Shown here one piece after another: positions 1 through 7,769 of a stretch of 64,000 bases of DNA. The DNA comes from Pilimelia columellifera (lineage in GTDB: Bacteria > Actinomycetota > Actinomycetes > Mycobacteriales > Micromonosporaceae): NCBI RefSeq assembly GCF_039532605.1, contig NZ_BAAARY010000007.1, forward strand, positions 1 to 64,000, given 5' to 3'. The notes beneath the pieces were generated by a model, which was given only the letters and a program-made list of their open reading frames with translations, was not told the origin of the DNA and did no database searches. Within the stretch, counting starts at the first letter, position 1, and each line of letters begins with the position of its first letter. A program made the position numbers and the translations under genes.

Positions 1-291
1 CACACCGGCACTTCGGACAAGCCACACCCCGGACCCGCCACCACCAACCCTAAAACACCACAACGGCTAGCCGCTTGACACAGAAGGGAGCCAGATGAGG
101 GTGTCGTGGTGGTCGGGGACGTTCAGTGGATAGGCCACGACAGGCCACCTGCCAGATGCCATTCGCCAAGGCCACGCCGCCAGCGTCGCCAGCGTCGCCA
201 ATAGGACGCATGCCCACTGAGGTGATCTCAACGAGGGTTCGGTAGGTACCGGTATTCGAAGTGGGTGAGGTGGACGGCTGCGCGGACGATG
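1..291 (+). other. Left flank of IS3 element; possible 3' end of an unidentified ORF
   Basis: A frame open from base 1 ends at TGA 76-78 and would give a 25-residue tail rich in Pro and Thr ending in QRLAA. It could be the C-terminus of a gene that starts outside the window, but it is too short to identify. From 79 to 291 I see no convincing coding frame, RBS or RNA gene. The reverse-strand frame across 50-472 overlaps the transposase start and looks like an antisense shadow. The sequence GCCAGCGTC repeats imperfectly near 178-200. Confidence 0.25.
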
Positions 292-316
292 TGTTGCGTG
301 CCGGGTTTGATGGAGG
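292..316 (+). repeat. Left terminal inverted repeat of the IS3 element
   Basis: This 25-bp end begins with TGT. Its inner 17 bp are an exact inverted match to the right end; the outer 8 bp match at four positions. Confidence 0.8.
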
Positions 317-343
317 CATCGAAACCTGGGAGGAACGACAGCG

Positions 344-661
344 ATGCCTGCACCGAGGAAGTACCCCGATGAGCTGCGTGAGCGTGCGGTTCGGATGGTG
401 ATGGAGGTGCGCCGGGACCCGGCCGCGGCGGCTGGCGCGATTGGGCGGATCGCTGGTCAGCTTGGTGTTCATCCGGAGGCGTTGCGGGGCTGGGTCAAGC
501 GCGCGGAGATCGATGGTGGGCAGCGGCCGGGCACCACGAGCAGCGACGCGCAGCGGATCGCGGAGTTGGAACGGGAGAACCGGGAGCTACGCCGCGCTAA
601 CGGGATCTTGCGTAGTGCGTCGGCTTTCTTCGCGGCGGAGCTCGACCGCCCCGCCCGCTGA
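344..661 (+). CDS. IS3-family transposase OrfA (HTH subunit)
   Basis: This 105-residue protein is the DNA-binding part of the IS3 transposase. The N-terminal half has the HTH_Tnp pattern (KYPDELRERAVRMV near residues 6-19, then a helix-turn-helix with GVHPEALRGWVKRAE). A short leucine-zipper-like helix follows (AELERENRELRRANGILR, about residues 74-91), which OrfA proteins use to multimerise. The ATG at 344 is preceded by GGAGGAACGACAGCG, a fair RBS. The frame ends at TGA 659-661 inside the start of orfB, which lies one base back. Full-length transposase OrfAB would be made by -1 ribosomal frameshifting in the C-rich run near 646-657. Confidence 0.9.
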   Translation: MPAPRKYPDELRERAVRMVMEVRRDPAAAAGAIGRIAGQLGVHPEALRGWVKRAEIDGGQRPGTTSSDAQRIAELERENRELRRANGILRSASAFFAAELDRPAR

Positions 662-1587
662 TCATCGACTACATCGACGCGAACAAGGACACCTTCGGGG
701 TCGAGCCGATCTGCGCCACGCTCACCGACGCGGGTGTGAAGATCGCCCCGAGCACCTACTACGCAGCCCGGTCACGTCCGCCGTCGGCGCGGGCCCGCCG
801 GGACGTGCAGGTCACTGAGGTCATCGAGCAGGTACACGAGCGCAATTACAGCGTCTACGGCGTCCGGAAGGTCTATGCGGAGCTGGCCCGCCAGGGTGGT
901 GTCGGCGGGCAGCCGGTGGCCCGCTGCACCGTCGGACGGCTGATGAAGGCCGCTGGCCTACGCGGTATCCGGCGCGGACGTCCGCCACGCACCACCCACT
1001 CGGGCACCGGCCCGGACACTCGCCCTGACCTGGTCAAACGGGCGTTCACCGCGGCGGCACCGAACCGGCTGTGGGTTGCCGACATCACCTACATTCGCAC
1101 CTTCAACGGCTGGGTGTACGCCGCGTTCGTCCTGGACGTCTACTCCCGCCGCGTCGTGGGCTGGCAGGTGTCCACCAGCCTGCGCGCCGATCTGGCCATT
1201 GATGCCCTGGAGATGGGCTTATGGACCCGCGATCGGGCTGGCCACGACACCAGCGAACTGGTCCACCACTCCGACCGCGGAGTCCAATATGTAGCGATTC
1301 GCTACACGTCCCGGCTGGCCGAGGCCGGCGCGGTCGCCTCAGTCGGCACCGTCGGTGACAGCTACGACAACGCCATGGCCGAAGCGTTCAACTCGCTCTT
1401 CAAGGCCGAACTGATCCGCAACAAAGGGCCCTGGCGCAGCGTCGACGATGTGGAGATCGCCGTCGCCGAGTACATCGACTGGTACAACCACCGACGCCTC
1501 CACGGCGAACTCGGCCATCTCCCGCCCGTCGAGCACGAGATCAACTACCACCAACAGACCGCGCCCGAACTCGTCACGAGCGGGTGA
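652..1587 (+). CDS. IS3-family transposase OrfB (DDE integrase core)
   Basis: This is the catalytic half of the transposase. The frame is open before any start codon and reads LIIDYIDANKD...VEPIC straight after the orfA stop, so it is best read as the -1 frameshift extension of OrfA. The first in-frame GTG (736) falls inside the conserved STYY region and is unlikely to be the true start. An rve integrase core follows with the three acidic residues visible: Asp in VADITYIRTF, Asp in HHSDRGVQY, and Glu in DNAMAEAFNS, 35 residues after the second Asp region as usual. The C-terminal YNHRRLHGELG motif is intact. It cuts and joins IS ends. I see no premature stop. Confidence 0.88.
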   Translation, partial: RPLIIDYIDANKDTFGVEPICATLTDAGVKIAPSTYYAARSRPPSARARRDVQVTEVIEQVHERNYSVYGVRKVYAELARQGGVGGQPVARCTVGRLMKAAGLRGIRRGRPPRTTHSGTGPDTRPDLVKRAFTAAAPNRLWVADITYIRTFNGWVYAAFVLDVYSRRVVGWQVSTSLRADLAIDALEMGLWTRDRAGHDTSELVHHSDRGVQYVAIRYTSRLAEAGAVASVGTVGDSYDNAMAEAFNSLFKAELIRNKGPWRSVDDVEIAVAEYIDWYNHRRLHGELGHLPPVEHEINYHQQTAPELVTSG

Positions 1588-1593
1588 TCACAC

Positions 1594-1618
1594 CCTCCAT
1601 CAAACCCGGCGCTTGACA
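1594..1618 (-). repeat. Right terminal inverted repeat of the IS3 element
   Basis: The mirror of the left end: CCTCCATCAAACCCGGC followed by an outer 8 bp ending in GACA. It starts 7 bp after the orfB stop. Confidence 0.8.
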
Positions 1619-1741
1619 GAGCGTGCGCGCTGCCTGGGGCCGTCGTGCATCGAATGTTCGTCGAGGCGGGGGGCAGATGCTCGCCAGATCACCCACGGGT
1701 GGGCCGCGATGCTGCGGGAGCCCCGGTTACCGTTGCCCATC

Positions 1742-2020
1742 ATGACGACCTACTCCGGTCCGGCGAGGCTGACCCGCGCCGACGGCACCCAGGTGGCCGG
1801 CACGGCTTCGCTCAGCACCAATCAGCGCGGAGGTATCGAGGGCTGGGGTGGCACGTTCCGTCCGGACCAGACCAGCGCAGACATCCGCAACGCTGGCGAG
1901 GGGCTTTCCTTGGAACTGCCGTACGACCAGATCGGGTCGGTGTCCGTCACCGGCGTCCGGAAGCTGCTCGCGACGCAGATCCTCCTGACACTCACCGGTA
2001 GCGGCCCCGCACCGTTCTGA
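1742..2020 (+). CDS. Small conserved actinobacterial protein, function unknown
   Basis: A 92-residue cytoplasmic protein starting MTTYSGPARLTRADG, with a run of alternating hydrophobic residues suggesting a small beta-rich fold (GTASLSTNQRGGIEGWGGTF and LSLELPYDQIGSVSVTG). I recall similar short proteins in Streptomyces and relatives, always uncharacterised. ATG 1742 is chosen because similarity-like composition begins there; the frame itself stays open upstream into the IS element. A GGGAG lies too far upstream to be a good RBS. The gene starts 124 bp after the IS, so its own promoter may have been displaced by the insertion. Confidence 0.55.
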   Translation: MTTYSGPARLTRADGTQVAGTASLSTNQRGGIEGWGGTFRPDQTSADIRNAGEGLSLELPYDQIGSVSVTGVRKLLATQILLTLTGSGPAPF

Positions 2021-2079
2021 TTCGCATTCCGGCTTCGCTCCATACCAAGATCAGCTGCGCTCAAGTAGCCGCATTGGGG

Positions 2080-3020
2080 CTACGCCTGGCGGTGGTTGTG
2101 CCAGGGGGTGAGGTCGAGCATCGGGTAGCGCTGGGCCATGCCGGCGAGGGTTTCCAGCGTCCAGTACGGGTGCCCCAGGGGTGGGAATCCGAAGACCTGC
2201 AATTGGCGCGGGGTGGCCCGGCCGATGAACTCCACCCACTCGCGCGAGTAGCTACGGGCGGCCCAACCGACGCGCTGGCCCCAGTGGAGGTGGGCCGGAC
2301 GGAAGCACAAATGCATGCTGTACCGGGCACCCCCAGGCGCGGTCAGCTGCGTACCTCGGTGGAAGGTTCCAGCCTCAAATGCGATGGCGGTGCCCGCCGG
2401 ACCGGCGCCCGAGACCGCAGCCCGATAGAGCTCCGCGCCGCCGCCGTCAGCCTCGAAGGAGGAACCGCCCCGTCCCGGCCGCAGGTACCAGTTCGGCATG
2501 GACGGTAGGTGGGCGCTGTGCCGGCGAGAGACCAGGTGCGGCGGGCCGAGTGTCTCCGGCACATCGGTAAGGAACACAAACATCTCCAGCTGTCGGCAAC
2601 CGGGAGCGGTGCTGGGCACCAGGAGGGTGTGGTTGAGGTAGTCCCGATGCATGTCCTGGTCGTAGTCGCAGGCCCGGTGTACTTGGCCCAGGCCTCGGCC
2701 CCGTAAATGAGCAGGTCGTCATCTCCCAGCAGCGCCTCGGCCAGGCCAAGGATGCGTTGGTGTACGGCGAGCAAGTTGAGTTCGGCGCTCGCGAATGGAA
2801 AGGTGTCGATCCCGGCGAACTCCTCACCAACAAACCGCTCCCGGCGTGGGTCACTCCCGCTGTGGAAGCCCTCCGCCGACGGAAACATCAGGCCCAGCTC
2901 AGCGGCTGCCGGCCCGGCCTCCTCCGCATCCAGAAAACCCGGAAGGATCACAAAACCATTGCTTCGCCAGTCCCGCACCGCAGCGTCCACGTCCATCTGG
3001 ACAGCATCACGGGGACCCAT
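2080..3020 (-). pseudogene. Frameshifted phytanoyl-CoA dioxygenase (PhyH) family gene
   Basis: Two adjacent reverse frames together make one Fe(II)/2-oxoglutarate-dependent oxygenase of about 310 residues. The upstream part (from ATG 3020, or ATG 2996) reads DWRSNGFVILPGFLDAEEAG through AEAWAKYTG. The downstream part, one base out of frame, continues with DMHRDYLNHTLLVP, which holds the HxD iron-binding pair, and later FEAGTFHRGTQL and RYSMHLCFR, which hold the distal His and the 2-oxoglutarate Arg. The break is at 2671-2676, where CCGGGCCTGCGAC needs one more base, most simply GGGG for GGG. As written the gene is broken. A sequencing error in the G run is the main alternative, because both halves are otherwise well conserved. 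The substrate is unknown. Confidence 0.75.
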
Positions 3021-3289
3021 CGACGAAGCAACGGACTTACCCAATGCCACGTAGCGTAATTCGATCTTGATGCTGGGCTGGGGACTGTCCATTCATCGGA
3101 CACTCCGCCGCCGCTGCCCTCACTTCGGCGCTGACCCGAAGCACCGCAGCGTCGATACGTGGGACGTCATCCACAGCGGATCTTGACCACTCAGCGATGA
3201 CCCTGTCAAGGCGGCCGTGTCGGCCGTGACGGAGCTGGTCACCGGCTCACGGTACGTCCAGTCCAGGAGCGGCGATGCGATTGGTGCGC

Positions 3290-3320
3290 CACGGCGCCCT
3301 CGCTAGGCGAGGGCGCCGTG
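3290..3320 (-). terminator. Strong hairpin terminator after the DUF397 gene
   Basis: A perfect 13-bp inverted repeat (CACGGCGCCCTCG with its complement) around a 5-base loop CTAGG, 17 bp beyond the stop of the DUF397 gene. There is no long T-run, which is common for actinobacterial terminators. It may also end transcripts from the other side. Confidence 0.7.
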
Positions 3321-3336
3321 CGCCAGAGTGGGCGGT

Positions 3337-3546
3337 CTACAGGTCGAACTCGCCGTCGCGGACGCCGCCGATGAAGGCGGTCCACTCGGCGCGGGTGAAG
3401 GCGAGCGTGCCGGCGTCGGGTTCCTTACTGTCGCGGACGAAGACCCGACCCTCCCTGGCGAGCAGGTTGTCCGCGACCTCGACGCAGTTGCCGCCGTTGC
3501 CGCTGCGCTGGCTCTTACGCCAGGCAGCTCCGGTGAGGTCAGCCAC
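3337..3546 (-). CDS. DUF397 domain protein
   Basis: A 69-residue protein that is entirely a DUF397 domain: LTGAAWRKSQRSGNGGNCVE at the N-terminus, then VFVRDSKEPD and FTRAEWTAFIGGV. In Streptomyces such small proteins are encoded beside WhiJ-like HTH regulators and take part in developmental or antibiotic control; a partner or ligand role for the regulator is inference. Its ATG overlaps the 3' end of the upstream HTH gene by 8 bases, so the two are translationally coupled. A hairpin terminator follows directly. Confidence 0.88.
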   Translation of the reverse strand: MADLTGAAWRKSQRSGNGGNCVEVADNLLAREGRVFVRDSKEPDAGTLAFTRAEWTAFIGGVRDGEFDL

Positions 3547-4444
3547 TGGTGTACTCCTTACAGATGGTGGTGATCATGTCCTTCGACGAGGTTTCGTCCA
3601 GAGCTCGGCGTTCCAGATCGTTCCAGACACCCTGGTAGGCGCGGACTTCATCGTTCCGCGTGAGGTACATGGCTCCCGTTAGAGACTCGGCGTAGGCCAT
3701 TGGCGGTTCGATCGGCTCGCCGCTGAGCCGGTCTACGGGAAAATCGAGGATGGTGAATGGGGCAACGGCGGCCATGCCGCCGTGGACTCCGGCCGCGAAC
3801 GGAACCACCCGTACCGAGATGTTGGCCTGCTTGCTCGACTCGATGAGTGAGTCGAGCTGGTCCGCCATCCGGGCAGCGCCGCCGACCTCGCGTCGCAGCA
3901 CGGCCTCGCTGAGGATGACGTCCAACCGGGGCGCCCGCGGGCGCGTCAGGACAGACTGCCGTTCCATCCGGACGTTGACCCGACGTTCGCGCTCCTGCGC
4001 ATCGAGGTACCCGTCGGGGATGCCGGTCAGCTCCTCCGCGTACGCGCGGGTTTGCAGCAGGCCGGGCACCAGCTCGGCCTCGAACTGGCGGATGGTCTCG
4101 GCGCCGTCTTCGAGCGAGACGTAGAGCCCGAACCAGTTCGGAAGCTCTGTCTCGGTGTAGTCGTGCCACCAGCTCTTGTGCCGACCGTTGCGGGTCTCGG
4201 CCGTCATGCCGAGCAGCACCTCACGTTCGGCCTCAGGCGCTCCGTAGAGGTCGAGCATCGCCCTGACGTCGTTGGTCCGGAAGCGCACCCGCTCGTCGCC
4301 GTCTTCGATCCGCCCGATCGTGGCGCGCCCCCGCTCCAAAGCTTCGGCGGCCTGCGCCTGAGTCAGGCCGGCCCGCAACCGCAGCGCCTCGAACCGACGC
4401 CCGATGTGCCTGCGAAGCAATGTCGATCCATGTAGGTCGGTCAC
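3539..4444 (-). CDS. WhiJ-like XRE-family regulator with DUF5753 domain
   Basis: About 301 residues. The N-terminus has a Cro/C1-type HTH (LRLRAGLTQAQAAEALERGR, then IGRIEDGD). The remainder is the DUF5753 domain typical of this actinobacterial group (WFGLYVSLEDGAETIRQFEA, VPGLLQTRAYAEEL, ILSEAVLRREVGG). GTG 4444 is chosen because GGGAGG sits 5 bases upstream; the longer frame to 4534 has no RBS. The gene heads a two-gene operon with DUF397 and faces a second operon (4882-5804) across a short AT-richer promoter region. It probably controls its own promoter and perhaps its neighbours; the signal it senses is unknown. Confidence 0.88.
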   Translation of the reverse strand: MTDLHGSTLLRRHIGRRFEALRLRAGLTQAQAAEALERGRATIGRIEDGDERVRFRTNDVRAMLDLYGAPEAEREVLLGMTAETRNGRHKSWWHDYTETELPNWFGLYVSLEDGAETIRQFEAELVPGLLQTRAYAEELTGIPDGYLDAQERERRVNVRMERQSVLTRPRAPRLDVILSEAVLRREVGGAARMADQLDSLIESSKQANISVRVVPFAAGVHGGMAAVAPFTILDFPVDRLSGEPIEPPMAYAESLTGAMYLTRNDEVRAYQGVWNDLERRALDETSSKDMITTICKEYTSG

Positions 4445-4553
4445 GCTCACCTCCCAGGGGATGGGCAGATGTGATGCCCAAGTAAAACACGGCGGCATGG
4501 GTGGGGGACAGAGGCCCACACTTGAATGCAACATCTCGAAACACGCCCGCTTA

Positions 4554-4579
4554 ATGTAGACGGACTAGATTATCTACAT
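4554..4579. promoter_or_regulatory. Inverted repeat in the divergent promoter region
   Basis: ATGTAGA and TCTACAT form 7-bp arms around a 12-bp spacer that is AT-rich for this genome (GGACTAGATTA). It lies 110 bp upstream of the HTH regulator start. A regulator binding site is plausible but inferred from symmetry alone. Confidence 0.35.
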
Positions 4580-4881
4580 CAGACATGGCATTGCCTTTTG
4601 GGCAGACTCACAGTTGAATGGTGACAGGCCAGTGGCGTTCTGTAGTCAAGATCACGCGGGTCTGATGAGCCGGCGCCGATCAGCCCGCGGTCCCCCGCGA
4701 CCGGGCTGGTCAGCGCCTCCGAACCCAGCGCCACCCCTCGCGTGGACAGCCGGCCGTGGAGGTAGTCATGTTCGCCGCCGCAGCATCTCCGGGACCCGCC
4801 CCAGCTGGCCGGGTGATCGGACGGAGCCCGGTCATCCCACGCCAGCGCACGGCGCCGCGCGCCGATGGAAAGGGACGCGAA

Positions 4882-5148
4882 ATGCCGATGACCCGCGATG
4901 AGCTTCGCGTCTTCGCAGGCGAGCAGGTCGCCGCCGCCGACGAACTGCTCAGCCAACACCGGCCGGGCACACACCGCTGTTGCTCCTGCGGCCAGCCGAT
5001 CCCGTGCAGTCACGCCGAAACCATCATCCGCCGCCGGGCCCACTACGCCCAGTTCCTCCAACCCGGGGACGGCGCGCCAGGGCCGTCGCGCTACCGAGCC
5101 GGGCAGGACCACACTGGCTGGGACCCGACCGAAGGAGACCGAGCGTGA
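4882..5148 (+). CDS. Small Cys-motif protein beside a WhiJ-like regulator
   Basis: An 88-residue protein of unknown function. It has an N-terminal helical stretch (MTRDELRVFAGEQVAAADEL) followed by RCCSCGQPIPCSHAE, whose four cysteines and histidine could bind zinc, then RRRAHYAQFL. I recall similar small proteins next to HTH/DUF397 genes in Streptomyces and Micromonospora. The start is uncertain: ATG 4882 or 4888 fit the conserved part, but ATG 4768 in the same frame has a better RBS (GGAGG, 5-base spacing) and would add 38 low-complexity residues. The stop overlaps the GTG of the next gene (GTGA), so the pair is coupled. Confidence 0.65.
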   Translation: MPMTRDELRVFAGEQVAAADELLSQHRPGTHRCCSCGQPIPCSHAETIIRRRAHYAQFLQPGDGAPGPSRYRAGQDHTGWDPTEGDRA

Positions 5149-5804
5149 AGCACCGCCAGATCCGCGACCTGACCATCCTGCTGCCGGGGCTGGACGATGA
5201 CGACCTCGACCCGGTGGAAGGCGCGCCGGAAGACGAGATCTTCGAGGAGCTGCACGACGGCGACGACTGGTCGCACACGACGATGGCGGGCGGGCGGGTG
5301 ACAGGCAGCCGCCTCGTCGGCGTCGACCTGAGCGACAGCGAGTGGAGGGCGACGGCCCTCGACCGCACCGAGCTGGTCCGATGCGACCTGTCGTCGGCGC
5401 GGTGGGACAGGGTCACCGTCGACCGCGCCACGTTCACCGGTTGTCGCATGACCGGCATCCGGCTGCGTGAGGTCACGCTCAAGAACGTCGTGTTCGACGG
5501 CTGCCGGCTCGACTACGCCGTCCTCGACCACGTACAGGCCGCCGGACCGGTCGCCTTCACCGACTGCGTGCTGGTCGACGCCGCCCTGACCGCGTGCCGG
5601 CTGCCGAACGTCGTCCTGGACGAATGCACGCTCACCCGACTGGCTCTCGACGACACCGACGTGCGGGGAACCGACCTGCGTGGGAGCAGGGTCGCCGAGC
5701 TGTCAGGGCTCATCAGCCTTCGCGGCGTCCGCCTCGACCCGGAGCAGTTGCCTGACCTGGCCGAGATCGCCGTACGAGACTTGGAGATCCTGCTCGGTCC
5801 GTGA
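5145..5804 (+). CDS. Pentapeptide-repeat protein
   Basis: 219 residues. After an acidic N-terminal segment (LDDDDLDPVEGAPEDEIFEE) come about 25 to 30 degenerate A(D/N)LXX-type repeats, for example SRLVGVDLSDSEWRATALDR and DDTDVRGTDLRGSRVAEL, which fold as a right-handed quadrilateral beta-helix. Some members mimic DNA and protect gyrase, but many have unknown roles, so none is assigned. GTG 5145 overlaps the stop of the upstream small protein by 4 bases, which decides the start. The two genes form an operon facing the WhiJ-like regulator. Confidence 0.82.
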   Translation: MKHRQIRDLTILLPGLDDDDLDPVEGAPEDEIFEELHDGDDWSHTTMAGGRVTGSRLVGVDLSDSEWRATALDRTELVRCDLSSARWDRVTVDRATFTGCRMTGIRLREVTLKNVVFDGCRLDYAVLDHVQAAGPVAFTDCVLVDAALTACRLPNVVLDECTLTRLALDDTDVRGTDLRGSRVAELSGLISLRGVRLDPEQLPDLAEIAVRDLEILLGP

Positions 5805-5835
5805 CACGCTGCCGCCGCCAGGCACGGCCGGGCGC

Positions 5836-7032
5836 TCAGCCGGCCCGTGGCGGCAGGTGGGCGGTGTCGTTGACACACCGGACGGCCACCCCGCCGTCGG
5901 GCCAGGTGTCGACGATGGACATGCCGGCCGGCTCCAGGTAGAGCCGGTGCAGGAAGGCGTCACCAGCGGCGAGCGCGTCGCGCAGCAGCAGTTTGATCGG
6001 CGAGACGTGGCTGACCAGCACGACCGTCCCGGTGTGATGCCGGGACCGGATCGCGGCCAGCGCCCGGCGAGCGCGAACGGCGACCTGCTGGAACGACTCG
6101 CCTCCCGGCGGGGCCACGGCCGGGGACGCCAGCCACGCCCGGTGCTCAGCCGGCCACTTCTGCCCGACCTGGACGAAGGTGAGACCGTCCCAGTCGCCGA
6201 AGTCGCACTCGACCAGGTCGGCCATGGCCGTCACGGGCCCGCCGCCGCTGGCGGCGGCGATCGTCTCCGCCGTCGCCACACACCGGCCCAGCGGGGAGCT
6301 GACCACCGCGGTGATCCGGTCGTCGAGCGCGACGACGCGCCGGGCGAGCGCCGCGGCCTGGGCCCGGCCGTGCCGGCTCAACGGCATGTCGGCGCGGCCG
6401 GCGTACCGTCCCTGCCTGGTCCAGTCGGTCTCGCCGTGCCGGACGATGATGAGGCGCAGCCGCTCGTCGCTGGGCGGCGGGGTCCAGCCGGTCAGCGCGT
6501 CGGCGGGATCCGCCGGTGGGGCCAGGGACGGGGTGGTGGCGTCCCCGACGGACGACGTCCGTTGCGGAGGCGGCTCGGTGACCTCCAGCGGCGTCCTCGG
6601 CTTGACTGCCCTGCCGGCGGCGGCGTCCATGGCCTCGTTGGCGAGCCGGTCGGCTTCGATGTTCTCGGCGCGCGGGATCCACTCGTACGACACGGTCGAG
6701 AACCGCCGGCCCAGCGCGGCGGCCCGCGCCGCCAGCGGCCGCAGGCCGGCGTTCTTGATCTGCCACCGGCCGCACATCTGCTCGACGACCAGTTTGGAGT
6801 CCATCCGAACATGAACTTCGGCGGCGCCCACCTCAGCCGCCGCTTCCAGGCCGGCGACCAGTCCGGAGTACTCGGCCACGTTGTTCGTGGCGACGCCGAG
6901 CGCCTCGGCCCGCTCGGACAACAACTCGCCGGTCCCGGCGTCCCGGACGACCGCGCCGTAACCGGCCGGTCCCGGATTCCCCCGGGAGCCGCCATCGGCT
7001 TCGACGACGACCCGACGGCCGGCCGCTGTCAC
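5836..7032 (-). CDS. Bifunctional RNase H / histidine phosphatase fusion
   Basis: 398 residues with two enzyme domains. Residues about 1-135 are RNase HI: VVVEADGGSRGNPGPAGYGA (first Asp), NNVAEYSGL (Glu), RMDSKLVVEQM (Asp) and ADRLANEAMD (last Asp). A Pro/Thr-rich linker leads to a histidine phosphatase (phosphoglycerate mutase-like) domain with LIIVRHGETDWTRQGRYAGR, the acid in LVECDFGDWDG and the second His in VLVSHVSPIK. The same fusion is known in mycobacteria (Rv2228c), where the C-terminal domain acts as an alpha-ribazole phosphatase. GTG 7032 overlaps the upstream stop (GTGA), making it the last gene of a coupled operon. Confidence 0.92.
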   Translation of the reverse strand: MTAAGRRVVVEADGGSRGNPGPAGYGAVVRDAGTGELLSERAEALGVATNNVAEYSGLVAGLEAAAEVGAAEVHVRMDSKLVVEQMCGRWQIKNAGLRPLAARAAALGRRFSTVSYEWIPRAENIEADRLANEAMDAAAGRAVKPRTPLEVTEPPPQRTSSVGDATTPSLAPPADPADALTGWTPPPSDERLRLIIVRHGETDWTRQGRYAGRADMPLSRHGRAQAAALARRVVALDDRITAVVSSPLGRCVATAETIAAASGGGPVTAMADLVECDFGDWDGLTFVQVGQKWPAEHRAWLASPAVAPPGGESFQQVAVRARRALAAIRSRHHTGTVVLVSHVSPIKLLLRDALAAGDAFLHRLYLEPAGMSIVDTWPDGGVAVRCVNDTAHLPPRAG

Positions 7033-7769
7033 AGCCCGGACTCGCTGGTACGCACCATGATCCGACGGCAGTCCTCGCAGCGCGTGATCTCGTCGGCGGC
7101 GGCGGCTTTGAGTCGGGCGCGCTCGCTGCCGGAGAACTCGATCCGGCAACCGCCACACCGACCGCCCTGCACCAACGCCGCCGCCATCACCCCGGCGCTG
7201 TCCTGCACCTTCAGGTACAGGCTCACCAGATCCCCGGGCAGATCCGCGACGACGGCCTGACGTGCGGTCCGATGGAACTCCTCGTCGCGGCTGATGCCGG
7301 CGAGCGTTTCGTCGTGGCGGCGCTGTGCCTCGTCCCGGTTGGCGCGGGTGGCGGAGAGCCGCTCGGTGACGCCGTCGAGGTTGGCCTGGGCCTGTTCGCG
7401 CTGCTCCATGAGCGCCAGCTCGGCGTCCTCCAACTCGCCCTGGCGGCGGGTCAGTGACTCGACCTCGTGTTGCAGGGCGGTCAGCTCCCGGGCCGGCAAT
7501 CCGCCGCCGACCAGCCGGTCCTCGTCCTTGCGCTTGCGCGCCCGGACCTGGTCGGTGTCGGACTCCAGCCGGGCGATGTCCCGGTCGAGATCATCGACGG
7601 CGACCTGGGCGCGGACCCGCTCGTCCTCCAGCTTCGACAGCTCCCGGGCCAGGGCGTCCAGCTCGGCGATCTCGGGAAGGCTGCGCCGCCGGTGCGCGAG
7701 CTGCGCCAGGGCCGTGTCGACGGTCTGGAGGTCGAGCAGGCGTAGCTGGGCGGCGGGTGCAGCCTTCAC
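7029..7769 (-). CDS. Zinc-ribbon coiled-coil protein (C4-type, CT398-like)
   Basis: 246 residues. A long Glu/Arg-rich coiled-coil hairpin covers about residues 10-185 (RRRSLPEIAELDALARELSK to TLAGISRDEEFHRTARQAVV). A C-terminal zinc ribbon follows with CGGC and CEDC pairs (GGRCGGCRIEFS, TRCEDCRRIM). The family is universal in actinobacteria next to Nif3-like genes and is thought to bind nucleic acid or act as a scaffold; its function is not settled. GTG 7769 overlaps the Nif3 stop and GTG 7032 of the next gene overlaps its stop, so all three are translationally coupled. Confidence 0.88.
   Translation of the reverse strand: MKAAPAAQLRLLDLQTVDTALAQLAHRRRSLPEIAELDALARELSKLEDERVRAQVAVDDLDRDIARLESDTDQVRARKRKDEDRLVGGGLPARELTALQHEVESLTRRQGELEDAELALMEQREQAQANLDGVTERLSATRANRDEAQRRHDETLAGISRDEEFHRTARQAVVADLPGDLVSLYLKVQDSAGVMAAALVQGGRCGGCRIEFSGSERARLKAAAADEITRCEDCRRIMVRTSESGL

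Larger units (their letters stand above)
292..1618 (+). mobile_element. Complete IS3-family insertion sequence, about 1.33 kb
   Basis: The element carries overlapping orfA and orfB frames in the -1 arrangement typical of IS3 and is bounded by imperfect 25-bp terminal inverted repeats (292-316 and 1594-1618) beginning with TG and ending with CA. The inner 17 bp of the repeats (GCCGGGTTTGATGGAGG and its complement) match perfectly. Both ORFs are intact with the DDE residues present, so the copy may be active. The bases directly outside the ends (ATG on the left, GAG on the right) do not form a 3-bp target duplication. The insertion is therefore old, or one flank has been rearranged since. Confidence 0.88.

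Noticed and set aside
4579..5112. Reverse 177-codon frame opposite the small Cys-motif gene
   Set aside because: No RBS, no recognisable composition, and it overlaps a conserved forward operon with GTGA coupling.
5680..7260. Long forward frame (526 codons) across the RNase H/phosphatase operon
   Set aside because: It is antisense to a gene with full catalytic motifs, and its composition is that of the complementary strand of high-GC coding DNA (Pro/Arg/Gly-rich, no domains).
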